Assembly (NCBI RefSeq): GCF_002968015.1
Contig: NZ_PUIP01000010.1
Location: 62,001 to 126,000, forward strand
DNA from: Massilia phosphatilytica
GTDB taxonomy: Bacteria > Pseudomonadota > Gammaproteobacteria > Burkholderiales > Burkholderiaceae_D
DNA length: 64,000 nt
Direction of reading: 5' to 3'
Made by a program: the position numbers and the translations under genes
Shown: in pieces, positions 42,536 to 51,948 of the stretch
How positions within the stretch are numbered: the first letter of the stretch is position 1
Layout: the number at the start of each line of letters is the position of its first letter
Notes under the pieces: model-generated
Seen by the model: the letters and a program-made list of their open reading frames with translations, nothing else
Databases searched by the model: none
What the model was told of the DNA's origin: nothing

Positions 42536-43507
42536 TCAGTGCGAGGAGACAAACTCGGTGCCGGGAAACGCCGGCGGAATGGCAAAGCTTGCCCGCATCC
42601 GCCTGGCCTCCGCTGCCGGGGTCAGGCCGAAGAGGCGCCGGAACTCCCGGCTGAACTGCGATGGACTCGTATAGCCCACCGCATGGCACGCCGCTTCCGC
42701 GGTCAGGTCCCGGCGCACCATCAGCAGGCGGGCCTGGTGCAGCCGCGTCGACTTCAGGTACTGCATGGGCGACGTCTGCGTGATCGCCTTGAAGTGACTG
42801 TGGAAGGCCGGAATGCTCATGCCCGCTTCCCGCGCCAGCTGCGCCAGGTCGAGCGCCTCCGCGTAACCGGCATGGATGCGGCGCAACGCCCGGCCGATCT
42901 TCCCGTACTGGCCTTTCAGCGCAAGCGCCGCCCGCATCGAGGGTCCCTGCGCGCCGGTGAGCACCCGAAAATACAGTTCGCGCAGCAGGCCTGGACCCAG
43001 TACGGCCGCCTCCAGCGGCCGGTTCAAGGCTTCCAGGAAACGCAGTACCGAGCCACGCATGTCCGCATCGATGGGGCTCGACAACATGCTCTGCGGCGCT
43101 TGGGCAGGTTCGGCGACGGCCTCGCGGTCGATGTGCAGCATCAGGTCCGCGGCGACGGCGAAATCGAGGTGCAGGTACAGCGCGAGCAGCGGCTGCGCCG
43201 GCGTCGCATCCGTTTCCATGTCGAACGGCACCGGAACGGACACCGCCAGGTAATGCTGCGCATCGTAGACGTACAGTTTGTCGCCGAAGTAGCCGCGCTT
43301 GCGGCCCTGGCAAACGATCACGATACCGGGATCGTAGAGCACCGGCGTGCGCGTCAATGCGCGGTCGGAACGCAGGATCCGCACCGTCGGCAGCGCCGTG
43401 AGATTGTAGCCCTCGTCGGGCGCCAATGCGTGCAGCAACTCGACCATGCGCCGCTGCGCGTGGCCGGATGGATCGCCGCTTTCATCCGCAGCGGTCGGCT
43501 TTGGCAT
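42536..43507 (-). CDS. AraC-family regulator
   Basis: A 323-residue regulator with an AraC_N-type ligand domain (about 20-200, PVLYDPGIVIVCQGRKRG, YLAVSVPVPFDMET) and a C-terminal double helix-turn-helix (about 225-315, LAQLAREAGMSIPAFHSHFK, ACHAVGYTSPSQFSREFRRLFG). Start is ATG 43507 rather than an upstream TTG at 43519. It diverges from the SDR gene at 43598 with about 90 bases between, so it probably controls that gene. Confidence 0.9.
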   Translation of the reverse strand: MPKPTAADESGDPSGHAQRRMVELLHALAPDEGYNLTALPTVRILRSDRALTRTPVLYDPGIVIVCQGRKRGYFGDKLYVYDAQHYLAVSVPVPFDMETDATPAQPLLALYLHLDFAVAADLMLHIDREAVAEPAQAPQSMLSSPIDADMRGSVLRFLEALNRPLEAAVLGPGLLRELYFRVLTGAQGPSMRAALALKGQYGKIGRALRRIHAGYAEALDLAQLAREAGMSIPAFHSHFKAITQTSPMQYLKSTRLHQARLLMVRRDLTAEAACHAVGYTSPSQFSREFRRLFGLTPAAEARRMRASFAIPPAFPGTEFVSSH

Positions 43508-43597
43508 AGTTTTAGGCAAGAAAAACAGTCGACCTGGGCTTATCTGGGTATCTCACCAAGAATAACATGCGGCTTCCATCCACTCAGGAAAGACGAC

Positions 43598-44431
43598 ATG
43601 GCACCCAATAAACTCCTGCTGATCACCGGCGTCAGCAGCGGCTTCGGTCGCGCCCTTGCGCAACAAGCCCTGGCCGACGGCCACCGCGTGGTGGGCACGG
43701 CCAGGAACGCGCAGGCCGCGGAAGCGTTCGCAGCAATGTGCCCGGCGCGTGCCCACACGCGCATCCTCGACGTGACGCAATTCGACGCGATCGACGGGGT
43801 CGTCGCGGACATCGAAGCGAACGTCGGCACCATCGATGTCCTCGTCAACAACGCCGGCTACGGACACGAAGGCATCCTGGAAGAATCGCCGTTGTCCGAC
43901 ATGCGCCGCCAGTTCGACGTCAACGTCTTCGGCCCCGTCGCAATGATGAAAGCCGTGCTGCCGTTCATGCGTGCCCGCCGGCGCGGCCATATCGTCAACA
44001 TCACGTCGATGGGCGGCTACATCACGATGCCCGGCATCGCCTACTACTGCGGCAGCAAATTCGCGCTGGAAGGCATCTCGGACGCGCTCGCCAGGGAAGT
44101 CCAGCCGTTCGGCATCGCCGTGACCGCGATCGCACCGGGCTCGTTCCGTACCGATTGGGCTGGCCGCTCGATGCAGCGTACCGCGCGTTCGATTGCCGAC
44201 TACGACGCGCTGTTCGATCCGGTGCGCAAGGCGCGTGAGGAAAAGAGCGGCAAGCAGCTGGGCGATCCGGCCAGGGCAGCGCGCGCGATACTGGCCGTGA
44301 TCGAGGCGGATGCGCCGCCGACGCATCTGCTGCTCGGCAGCGACGCGCTGCAACTCGTGCGGGGCAAGCTGGCCGACCTGGGGCGCGACCTGGATGCCTG
44401 GGAAGAGGTCTCGGTCTCGACCGACGGTTGA
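43598..44431 (+). CDS. SDR-family oxidoreductase
   Basis: A 277-residue SDR with the motif TGVSSGFGRALA, VNNAGYG, Ser in NITSMGG, and YYCGSK as the Tyr-Lys site. Pairing with an AraC gene is a common layout in which the regulator responds to an alcohol or aldehyde and turns on the reductase. AGGAAAGACGAC precedes the ATG. Its C-terminal region (RAILAVIEADAPPTHLLLGSD) is shared by many retinol-dehydrogenase-like SDRs of unknown substrate. It converges with the enoyl-CoA hydratase gene seven bases away. Confidence 0.88.
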   Translation: MAPNKLLLITGVSSGFGRALAQQALADGHRVVGTARNAQAAEAFAAMCPARAHTRILDVTQFDAIDGVVADIEANVGTIDVLVNNAGYGHEGILEESPLSDMRRQFDVNVFGPVAMMKAVLPFMRARRRGHIVNITSMGGYITMPGIAYYCGSKFALEGISDALAREVQPFGIAVTAIAPGSFRTDWAGRSMQRTARSIADYDALFDPVRKAREEKSGKQLGDPARAARAILAVIEADAPPTHLLLGSDALQLVRGKLADLGRDLDAWEEVSVSTDG

Positions 44432-44438
44432 AGGCGGT

Positions 44439-45212
44439 TTAATCGAACTTCGAAAAATCCGGCTTGCGCTTCTCGAAGAACGCGGTAAAGGCTTCCTTGG
44501 CCTCCGCCCCGGTCAGCATCGCACTGAACCGCTCGTTCTCCGCAGCGATGGTGTCCTTCACCAGCGCCGCGCGCGAGCGCTTCATGAGCGCCTTGGTCGT
44601 ACGGATCGACGCGGCCGGCAGTTTCACCAGCTTGGCAGCCTGTCCCTGCGCGAATGACAGCAGCTCGGCGGCCGGCAGGACGCGGGCCACGATGCCCATC
44701 TCGAACGCTTCCTGCGCGCCGAACGGCTCGCCCAGCATCAGCTTTTCCGCCGCGCGGGTGTAGCCGGCCGATTGCGCGACGAGCAGCGACGACGCGAATT
44801 CCGGGCACAGGCCCAGCTGCGAGAACGGCATCGAGAACTTGGCGTTGTCGGCGCAGTAGACGAGGTCGCAGTGCATCAGCAGGGTCGTGCCGATGCCGAC
44901 GGCGGCGCCGGCGACGGCTGCGACCACCGGTTTGCTGCAGCCTTCCAGCGCCTGCATGAACTGGAACACGGGGCGCGATTCCAGCATCGAGCCGGGGCCC
45001 ACATTGTGCAGGAAGTCTTCCAGGTCGTTACCGGCCGTGAAGATCTCGGGCTTGCCCGTGATGAGGATGGCGCGGACTTGCGGGTCGGTGTCGGCCGCGC
45101 GCAGGGCGTCGGCCAGCATCGTGTACATGGCGCCCGTGATCGCGTTCTTGCGTTCGGGGCGGTTGAATTCGAGGGTGAGGATGCCGTCGGCGGTGGTGGT
45201 CAGGATGTCCAT
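44439..45212 (-). CDS. Enoyl-CoA hydratase/isomerase
   Basis: A 257-residue crotonase-family protein. FNRPERKNAITGAMYTML opens the fold; the oxyanion-hole segments are FTAGNDLEDF and AAVAGAAVGIGTTLLMHCDL. At the second catalytic Glu position of many hydratases the sequence reads FSMPFSQLGLCPE, so Glu is not where the dual-Glu enzymes carry it and isomerase activity is possible. ATG 45212 is used. An intrinsic terminator separates it from the beta-oxidation operon upstream, so it has its own promoter. Confidence 0.87.
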   Translation of the reverse strand: MDILTTTADGILTLEFNRPERKNAITGAMYTMLADALRAADTDPQVRAILITGKPEIFTAGNDLEDFLHNVGPGSMLESRPVFQFMQALEGCSKPVVAAVAGAAVGIGTTLLMHCDLVYCADNAKFSMPFSQLGLCPEFASSLLVAQSAGYTRAAEKLMLGEPFGAQEAFEMGIVARVLPAAELLSFAQGQAAKLVKLPAASIRTTKALMKRSRAALVKDTIAAENERFSAMLTGAEAKEAFTAFFEKRKPDFSKFD

Positions 45213-45234
45213 TCGGTGTCTCGTTTTGTTCGTA

Positions 45235-45273
45235 TAAAAAAAGGGTGGGAACGGTTGTGCCGTACCCACCCTT
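45235..45273 (-). terminator. Intrinsic terminator of the beta-oxidation operon
   Basis: On the minus strand AAGGGTGGG pairs with CCCACCCTT (45241-45249 with 45265-45273), extended by ACGG/CCGT inside one mismatch and a 5-base loop, giving a 9+4 bp stem. Seven U follow (A-run at 45236-45242 on the + strand). It ends transcription 19 bases after the thiolase stop, before the enoyl-CoA hydratase gene. Confidence 0.85.
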
Positions 45274-45291
45274 CCGTTCACGTCGTGTGGA

Positions 45292-46488
45292 TTACACGCG
45301 TTCGATGATGCCCGCCGCGCCCATGCCGGCGCCGACGCACATGGTGACCATGCCGTACTTCAGGTTGTTGCGGCGCAGGGCGTGGACGACGGTCGCGGCG
45401 CGGATCGCACCGGTCGCGCCCAGCGGGTGGCCCAGGGCGATCGCGCCGCCCATCGGGTTCACCTTGCTGGTGTCCAGGTTCAGGTCGCGGATGACGGCCA
45501 GTGCCTGGGCTGCGAAGGCTTCGTTCAGTTCGATCCAGTCCAGCTGGTCCTGCGTGATGCCGGCGGCGGCCAGCGCCGCCGGGATCGCGACCTTCGGACC
45601 GATGCCCATGATCTCCGGCGGCACGCCGCGCACGGCGAACGACGAGAACTTGGCCAGCGGGGTCAGGTTGTGTTCACGCAGGATCTTCTCGCTGACGACG
45701 ATCAGCGCACCGGCGCCGTCCGACATCTGCGACGACGTCGCGGCCGTCACGCTGCCCTTGGCCGCGAACACCGGCTTCAGCTTCGCCATGCCTTCCATGC
45801 TGGCGTCGGCGCGCGGGCCTTCGTCCAGGTCGACGGTGCGGCGCTTGACCTTGATTTCACCGGTCGCCAGGTCCGGCGTGCGGGTGACGATTTCCACCGG
45901 GGTGATCTCGTCCTTGAACAGGCCCGCCTGCTGGGCGGCGATGGCCTTGCGATGCGATTCCAGGCCGAAGGCGTCCTGGTCTTCGCGACTCACCTTCCAC
46001 TGGGCGGCGACCTTCTCGGCCGTCAGGCCCATGCCGTAGGCGAGGCCCACGTTCTCGTCCTTGAACGTCTCCATGTTGATCGACGGGTGGTGGCCCATCA
46101 TCGGCACCATCGACATCGATTCGACGCCGCCGGCGATCATCACGTCGGCCTCGCCGACGCGGATGCGGTCCGCGGCCATGGCCAGGGCCGTGATGCCCGA
46201 GGCGCAGTAGCGGTTGACGGTCACGCCGCCGACGGTGTTCGGCAGGCCGGCCAGCACGACAGCGTTACGGGCCACGTTGAAGCCCTGCTCCGCTTCCGGG
46301 AACGAGCAGCCGACGATGGCGTCGACGATCAGGGCCGGGTCCAGGTCCGGCACGGCGGCCATCGCGCCGCGGATCGCGGCCACCAGCAGGTCATCCGGAC
46401 GGGTCTTGTTGAAGAAGCCGCGCGGTGCCTTGCCGATCGGGGTGCGGGTCGCTGCGACGATGTATGCGTCTTGAAGTTGTTTGCTCAT
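45292..46488 (-). CDS. Acetyl-CoA acyltransferase (3-ketoacyl-CoA thiolase)
   Basis: A 398-residue thiolase. The nucleophile Cys95 lies in VNRYCASG, His in NEAFAAQALAV and GHPLGATGAI, and the second Cys in MCVGAGMGAAGI. It would release acetyl-CoA in the last step of fatty-acid beta-oxidation. It follows the multifunctional FadB-like gene by 27 bases, and the operon stops at the hairpin just downstream. The TTGACTTGC-type gap before it has no promoter that I can defend. Confidence 0.93.
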   Translation of the reverse strand: MSKQLQDAYIVAATRTPIGKAPRGFFNKTRPDDLLVAAIRGAMAAVPDLDPALIVDAIVGCSFPEAEQGFNVARNAVVLAGLPNTVGGVTVNRYCASGITALAMAADRIRVGEADVMIAGGVESMSMVPMMGHHPSINMETFKDENVGLAYGMGLTAEKVAAQWKVSREDQDAFGLESHRKAIAAQQAGLFKDEITPVEIVTRTPDLATGEIKVKRRTVDLDEGPRADASMEGMAKLKPVFAAKGSVTAATSSQMSDGAGALIVVSEKILREHNLTPLAKFSSFAVRGVPPEIMGIGPKVAIPAALAAAGITQDQLDWIELNEAFAAQALAVIRDLNLDTSKVNPMGGAIALGHPLGATGAIRAATVVHALRRNNLKYGMVTMCVGAGMGAAGIIERV

Positions 46489-46515
46489 GTCAGTAGTCCT
46501 TGTTGTCGCGGCGGC

Positions 46516-48912
46516 TTAGTTACGAACCGGCTTCCCGTTTTGCATCATGCCCATGATGCGTTCCTGGGTCTTCGGATTGTTCAGCAGGGAGACGAAAGCT
46601 TTACGCTCCATGTCGAGCAGCCACTGCTCGGACACGACGCTGCCCTGGTCGATGTCGCCACCGGAGACGATCTCCGCGATCGTGTCGCCCAGCTGGTAGT
46701 CGTACGCCGAGATGAAGCCGCCGTCGCGCATGTTGACCAGCTGGCCGCGGATCGTGCCCCAGCCGTAGCGGCCGGTGACGGTCACCGGGCGACGCAGCGG
46801 AGCGCGGTAGCCGGCGTCGAACATCGAGCGCGCGGTGACCTTCGCCACGTGCAGCAGTTCGTACGGGTTGAAGACGATGATGTCGTCGTCCTTCAGGTAA
46901 CCCATCGCCTTCGCTTCCAGGGCCGACTTCGACACCTGCGCGGTGGCCGCGTTGGTGAAGCCGGTCTTCAGGAATTGCAGGATGTCGTTGCCCTTCGAGT
47001 CATTGGCCGCGCGCACTGCCGCTTCCTTCAGGCCGCCGCCGGCCGGCACGAGGCCGACGCCCACTTCCACGAGGCCGATGTACGACTCGATCGACGCGAC
47101 GCGCTTCGATGCGTGCAGCGCCATCTCGCAGCCGCCGCCCAGGGCGAGACCCGCCACCGCGGCCACGACCGGGATGTTCGAGTATTTCATCGCCATGAAC
47201 GTGTCCTGCAGTTCTTTGACGATCGGGTCCATCGCTTTCGCGCCGCCCGCCATGAAGGCCGGCAGGGCCGATTGCAGGTCGGCGCCGGCCGAGAACGCGC
47301 CACCGTCCGCAGCATCGGTATTCCAGATCACGATGCCCTTGAAGCCCTTCTCGGCTTCGGCCAGCGCGCGCTGGATGCCCTTGATGACGCCGTCGCCGAT
47401 CACGTGCATCTTCGTCTTCAGCGAGATGACCAGGACCTCGTCGCCCGAGTGCCACAGGCGCACGGAATCGTCTTCGAACACGGTGGTGCCGGAGGTCTTC
47501 GGATCGTCGCCGCCCGCGCCCACGACCGGTGCGCGGAACTGCTGGCGCTCATAGACCGGCAGATCCGAGCGCGGCACGTACGCGTTCTTCGTGACGGAGT
47601 ACGAACCTTCAGGCGTGTGCACGCCCTTCTCCGCGACCGGCGCGCTGAACACCCATGCCGGCAGCGGTGCATCGGTCAGGGCCTTGCCGGCCTCGATGTC
47701 TTCCTTGACCCACTGGGCGATCGTGTTCCAGCCGGCGGCCTGCCACGTCTCGAACGGGCCGACGCTCCAGCCGAAGCCCCAGCGCATCGCGAAGTCCACG
47801 TCGCGCGCGTTGTCGGCGATCGAGTCCAGGTGGAAGGCGATGTAGTGGAAAGCGTCGCGGAAGATCGCCCACAGGAACTGCGCCTGCGGGTTGGTCGATT
47901 CGCGCATCGCCTTGAATTTCTTGACCGGGTCTTTCTCTTTCAGGATGCGCGCGACGATGTCGGCCGCCTTGGCGCCGCCCGGCACGTATTCGCCCGTCGC
48001 GGTGTCCAGGCGCAGGATGTCCTTGCCGACCTTTTTATAGAAGCCGGCGCCCGTCTTCTGGCCCAGCGCGCCCTTTTCGATCAGCTTCGCCAGCACGTCC
48101 GGCGTCTTGTACACGCTGAAGAACGGGTCGTCCTGCAGGTTGTCCTGCATCGTCTTGATGACGTGGCCCATCGTGTCCAGGCCGACGACGTCCGCCGTGC
48201 GGAACGTGCCCGACTTGGCGCGGCCCAGCTTGGCGCCGGTGAGGTCGTCGACGACGTCCACGGACAGCCCGAACTTCTCGGCTTCGTGGATCGTGGCCAG
48301 CATGCCGAAGATGCCGACGCGGTTGGCGATGAAGTTCGGCGTGTCTTTCGCACGCACGACGCCCTTGCCCAGCACGGACGTCAGGAAGGTTTCGAGCTGG
48401 TCGAGGATTTCAGGCTTCGTGGCCGCGGTCGGGATCAGTTCGACCAGGTGCATGTAGCGCGGCGGGTTGAAGAAGTGCACGCCGCAGAAGCGCGATTTCA
48501 GCTCCGCGTCGAAGCCTTCGGCCAGCTTCTCGATCGACAGGCCCGACGTGTTCGACGCGAAGATCGCGTTCGCGCCGATGTGCGGGGCGACCTTCTTGTA
48601 CAGGTCGTGCTTCCAGTCCATGCGCTCGGCGATGGCTTCGATGATCAGGTCGCAGCCGGCCAGCACGTCGAGGTTGTCCTCGTAGTTGGCGACTTCGATC
48701 AGTGCGGCGTCGTCCTTGTTGCCCAGCGGGGCCGGCGACAGTTTTTTCAGGTTCTCGATGGCCTTCAAAACGATGCCGTTTTTATTGCCTTCTTTTGCCG
48801 GCAGGTCGAACAGCACGACCGGGACCTTGGCGTTGACGCAGTGCGCAGCGATCTGCGCGCCCATCACGCCGGCGCCCAGCACGGCGACTTTCTTGACGAT
48901 GAAATTAGTCAT
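46516..48912 (-). CDS. Multifunctional 3-hydroxyacyl-CoA dehydrogenase/enoyl-CoA hydratase
   Basis: A 798-residue fusion with the dehydrogenase first: KKVAVLGAGVMGAQIA starts the NAD-binding domain, HFFNPPRYMHLVELIP and FIANRVGIFG complete it, and the second helical domain follows. The C-terminal third is a crotonase fold (EKGFKGIVIWNTDAADGGAFSAGADL, AVAGLALGGGCEMALHA). This FadN-like order is reversed relative to E. coli FadB. It hydrates enoyl-CoA and oxidises the 3-hydroxyacyl-CoA. It is the middle gene of TetR-acyl-CoA dehydrogenase-this-thiolase. Confidence 0.93.
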   Translation of the reverse strand: MTNFIVKKVAVLGAGVMGAQIAAHCVNAKVPVVLFDLPAKEGNKNGIVLKAIENLKKLSPAPLGNKDDAALIEVANYEDNLDVLAGCDLIIEAIAERMDWKHDLYKKVAPHIGANAIFASNTSGLSIEKLAEGFDAELKSRFCGVHFFNPPRYMHLVELIPTAATKPEILDQLETFLTSVLGKGVVRAKDTPNFIANRVGIFGMLATIHEAEKFGLSVDVVDDLTGAKLGRAKSGTFRTADVVGLDTMGHVIKTMQDNLQDDPFFSVYKTPDVLAKLIEKGALGQKTGAGFYKKVGKDILRLDTATGEYVPGGAKAADIVARILKEKDPVKKFKAMRESTNPQAQFLWAIFRDAFHYIAFHLDSIADNARDVDFAMRWGFGWSVGPFETWQAAGWNTIAQWVKEDIEAGKALTDAPLPAWVFSAPVAEKGVHTPEGSYSVTKNAYVPRSDLPVYERQQFRAPVVGAGGDDPKTSGTTVFEDDSVRLWHSGDEVLVISLKTKMHVIGDGVIKGIQRALAEAEKGFKGIVIWNTDAADGGAFSAGADLQSALPAFMAGGAKAMDPIVKELQDTFMAMKYSNIPVVAAVAGLALGGGCEMALHASKRVASIESYIGLVEVGVGLVPAGGGLKEAAVRAANDSKGNDILQFLKTGFTNAATAQVSKSALEAKAMGYLKDDDIIVFNPYELLHVAKVTARSMFDAGYRAPLRRPVTVTGRYGWGTIRGQLVNMRDGGFISAYDYQLGDTIAEIVSGGDIDQGSVVSEQWLLDMERKAFVSLLNNPKTQERIMGMMQNGKPVRN

Positions 48913-48948
48913 CTCTCGTAATCCTCAGTTTTTTGGTGATGGTGCGAT

Positions 48949-50739
48949 TTAGAACAGGTCAGCGTCCAGCGCCATCAGGTTCGACGAACCCGAACGTGCC
49001 TGGCGGATCAGCATCGCGGTTTCCGGGTACAGGCGGGCAAAGTAGAAGCGTGCGGTCGCCAGTTTCGATTCGTAGAACTTGTCGCCCGAATCCTTCTTGG
49101 CCAGCGCGATCTTCGCCATCTGCGCGAAGAAGTACGAGAACACCATGTGGCCCACGACGCGCAGGTAAGGCACGGCGGCGGCGCCCACTTCGTCCTGGTT
49201 CTGGAAGGCCTTCATGCCGATTTCCATCGTCAGCTTGCCGACCTTCTCGCCCAGTTCGCCCAGCGGGCTGACGAATTCGGCCATCTGCTCGTCCAGGCCG
49301 TTCTCTTCGACGAACGCCTTGACCTTCTCGCCGAACGCGCGCAGCTTGGCGCCGTTGTCCATCAGGATCTTACGACCCAGCAGGTCCAGCGACTGCACGG
49401 TGTTCGTGCCTTCGTAGATCATGTTGATGCGGGCATCGCGCACGTACTGCTCCATACCCCACTCGCTGATGTAGCCGTGGCCGCCGTACACCTGCATCGC
49501 TTCCGACGTGGCAATCCAGCCGTTGTCGGTGATGAACGCCTTCACGACCGGGGTCAGCAGCGCGACTTCATCGGCGGCTTCCTTGCGGACCGCTTCGTCC
49601 GGGTGGTTCAGTTCGCGGTCGATCTGCAGCGCGACGTACGACGTCAGGGCGCGCGCGCCTTCCGCGTAGGCTTTCGCGGTCAGCAGCATGCGGCGCACGT
49701 CCGGGTGGACGATGATCGGGTCGGCCGGCTTGTCCGGTGCCTTCGGGCCCGACAGGCTGCGCATCTGGATGCGGTCTTTCGCATAGACCAGCGCGTTCTG
49801 GTACGCAACTTCGGTCAGGCCCAGCGACTGCATGCCGACGCCCAGGCGGGCGGCGTTCATGAACACGAACATCGCGTTCAGGCCCTTGTGCGGCTGGCCG
49901 ATCAAGGTGCCGATGGCGCCGTCCAGGTTCATCTGGCAGGTCGAGTTACCGTGGATGCCCATCTTTTCTTCGATGGCGCCGCAGGTGATGCCGTTGCGTG
50001 CACCGACGGAACCGTCCGGGTTCGGCAGGAACTTCGGCACGAGGAACAGCGAGATGCCTTTCGAGCCTTCCGGTGCGTCCGGCAGGCGGGCCAGCACCAG
50101 GTGGACGATGTTTTCCGACATGTCGTGCTCGCCGGCCGAGATGAAGATCTTCGAGCCGGTGATGCTGTAGGTGCCGTCAGCCTGCGGTTCGGCCTTCGTA
50201 CGCAGCAGGCCCAGGTCGGTGCCGCAGTGCGCTTCGGTCAGGCACATCGTGCCGGTCCACTCGCCCGAGACGAGCTTCGGCAGGTAGAACTTCTTCTGGT
50301 CGTCGGTGCCGTGTTCCTTCAGGCACTCGTACGCGCCGTGCGACAGGCCCGGGTACATGGTCCATGCCTGGTTCGAGGAGTTCAGCATCTCGTAGAACGA
50401 GTTGTTCAGCGAGACCGGCAGGCCCTGGCCGCCGTATTCCGGATCGCAGGCCAGTGCGGCCCAGCCGCCTTCCACGTACTGTTTATAGGCTTCCTTGAAG
50501 CCCTTCGGCGTGGTGACGGTCTTGGTGGCGGCGTCGTAGTGGCAGCCTTCGCGGTCGCCGCTGTGGTTCAGCGGGAAGAGCACTTCCTGCGTGAATTTCG
50601 CGCCTTCTTCCAGCACCTGGTTGATGATGTCGGCGTCGATCTCCTGGTACGCCGGCAGGTTCTTGAATTCTTCGGAAACGTTGAGGAACTCGTGCAGAAC
50701 GAACTGCATATCCCGAAGTGGCGCGACGTACTGACCCAT
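48949..50739 (-). CDS. Acyl-CoA dehydrogenase (FadE-like, C-terminal extension type)
   Basis: A 596-residue acyl-CoA dehydrogenase. MGQYVAPLRDMQFVLHEFL opens the N-terminal helical domain; the FAD segment TGTMCLTEAHCGTDLGLLRT, ISAGEHDM, and the C-terminal YGGHGYISEWGMEQYVRDARI (in two pieces) are typical, and the catalytic Glu is in IYEGTNTVQ. The extra C-terminal domain (about 460-596) marks the AcdA/DmdC-like long subfamily. CAGGAGAACAACC precedes ATG 50739; longer upstream frames overlap the TetR gene. It introduces the first double bond in beta-oxidation. Confidence 0.93.
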   Translation of the reverse strand: MGQYVAPLRDMQFVLHEFLNVSEEFKNLPAYQEIDADIINQVLEEGAKFTQEVLFPLNHSGDREGCHYDAATKTVTTPKGFKEAYKQYVEGGWAALACDPEYGGQGLPVSLNNSFYEMLNSSNQAWTMYPGLSHGAYECLKEHGTDDQKKFYLPKLVSGEWTGTMCLTEAHCGTDLGLLRTKAEPQADGTYSITGSKIFISAGEHDMSENIVHLVLARLPDAPEGSKGISLFLVPKFLPNPDGSVGARNGITCGAIEEKMGIHGNSTCQMNLDGAIGTLIGQPHKGLNAMFVFMNAARLGVGMQSLGLTEVAYQNALVYAKDRIQMRSLSGPKAPDKPADPIIVHPDVRRMLLTAKAYAEGARALTSYVALQIDRELNHPDEAVRKEAADEVALLTPVVKAFITDNGWIATSEAMQVYGGHGYISEWGMEQYVRDARINMIYEGTNTVQSLDLLGRKILMDNGAKLRAFGEKVKAFVEENGLDEQMAEFVSPLGELGEKVGKLTMEIGMKAFQNQDEVGAAAVPYLRVVGHMVFSYFFAQMAKIALAKKDSGDKFYESKLATARFYFARLYPETAMLIRQARSGSSNLMALDADLF

Positions 50740-50777
50740 GGTTGTTCTCCTGACAGGTGAATATTTTGTGTGTTGAA

Positions 50778-51413
50778 TTACTGAGCGCGGACGGTATCCG
50801 CCTGGCTGCTTTGCTTGTTGGGATTGCGGTAATCTTCGACCAGGCGCGCGAAGCCGCGGTGTGCGCGGTCGACGGCGCCCGGGATGCGCAGGAAGCGCGC
50901 ATCGTGGTGCACCGCCAGCACGAGGCCATACATCTCGTACACGAGTTGCTCGGGGTCGGTGCCCGGCTTCAGGTCGCCGCATTCGATCGCCTGTTGCGCG
51001 CAGCGCAGCAGGGCGCCCTGCCACGTGCGGACCATGGCGACGAGTTCTTCGCGGATCGGACCCGGACGGTCGTCGTATTCGACGGCACCACTGATATAGA
51101 TGCAGCCGGACGCGATCTCGACCGACACGCGCTTGAGCCAGTGGTTGAACATCGCCTGCAGGCGCGGCAGGCCGCGGGCTTCCTTCAGGCTGGGGAAGAA
51201 GACTTCCTGCTCGAAGCGGCGGTGGTACAGCTTGAGCACGTCGATCTGCAGGTCTTCGCGCGACCCGAAGTGCGCGAATACGCCCGATTTGCTCATGTTC
51301 ATGCGGTCGGCCAGGAGGCCGATCGTCAGGCCTTCCAGACCGTCGCGGCTGGCGAGTTCGAGCGCAACATCGAGGATGGCGGCCCGCGTCATCTCGCCCT
51401 TGCGCATGCTCAT
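50778..51413 (-). CDS. TetR-family regulator of the beta-oxidation operon
   Basis: A 211-residue TetR/AcrR regulator. The DNA-binding helix-turn-helix is at about 8-55 (LTIGLLADRMNMSKSGVFAHFG), and the rest is the ligand-binding helical domain. It heads the operon with acyl-CoA dehydrogenase, FadB-like and thiolase genes and is 38 bases from the next one, so it probably represses its own operon and is released by acyl-CoA. The AT-rich upstream gap (51414-51551) should hold its operator. Confidence 0.9.
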   Translation of the reverse strand: MSMRKGEMTRAAILDVALELASRDGLEGLTIGLLADRMNMSKSGVFAHFGSREDLQIDVLKLYHRRFEQEVFFPSLKEARGLPRLQAMFNHWLKRVSVEIASGCIYISGAVEYDDRPGPIREELVAMVRTWQGALLRCAQQAIECGDLKPGTDPEQLVYEMYGLVLAVHHDARFLRIPGAVDRAHRGFARLVEDYRNPNKQSSQADTVRAQ

Positions 51414-51551
51414 CGATTTAGCTGTCGTGTTAATAATATGCCTCGCGTAAGAGAGGATTTAATCTGACCGAAAAAATCCGAACGCTCGTACTATTATCTA
51501 CCAGCCGTGAAATGTCAAACGGGAACTTAGAGGCGACGTTCTAGTGTGTTG

Positions 51552-51935
51552 TCAGCCGCCCGCACGGGTGATGGCGCGGCGGTCGCGCTTGGTCGGACGG
51601 CCCTTGATCGTGCTGCCCGGTTCAGGGAACAAACGGCGTGCTTCCTGGTCGTTTTCCCTACGGACGATACTCTCTTCCGTCTCGCGATACAACGCCTGGG
51701 CGACGGGCGCCGGCCCCCGTTTGTCGGACAGGCCCAGTACGACCACCTCCCAGCGGTTCGAACCGTTGTCGATGAAAATCTTGTCATCGACCTTGACGGA
51801 GCGGGCGGGTTTGACAGGCTCGCCGCCGATCCGCACGCGGCCCCGGTCGACCGCATCCGCCGCCAGCGAGCGCGTTTTAAAGAAACGCGCCGCCCACAGC
51901 CATTTGTCGATCCTTACGTTGTCATTGTCCGTCAT
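51552..51935 (-). CDS. hslR: Hsp15-like S4-domain RNA-binding protein
   Basis: A 127-residue protein. The N-terminal S4 RNA-binding domain (RIDKWLWAARFFKTRSLAADAV, RVRIGGEPVKPARSV) and basic tail (IKGRPTKRDRRAITRAGG) match Hsp15, which binds 50S subunits that carry a stalled nascent chain. The genes downstream in the same orientation are unrelated by function, but a cardiolipin synthase and EEP protein lie just upstream in this strand order. Confidence 0.9.
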   Translation of the reverse strand: MTDNDNVRIDKWLWAARFFKTRSLAADAVDRGRVRIGGEPVKPARSVKVDDKIFIDNGSNRWEVVVLGLSDKRGPAPVAQALYRETEESIVRRENDQEARRLFPEPGSTIKGRPTKRDRRAITRAGG

Positions 51936-51948
51936 AGCGTCATTCCAA

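Noticed and set aside
45382..48921. A 1179-codon open frame on the + strand opposite the FadB-like and thiolase genes
   Set aside because: Same type of antisense artefact; the minus strand encodes full beta-oxidation enzymes.
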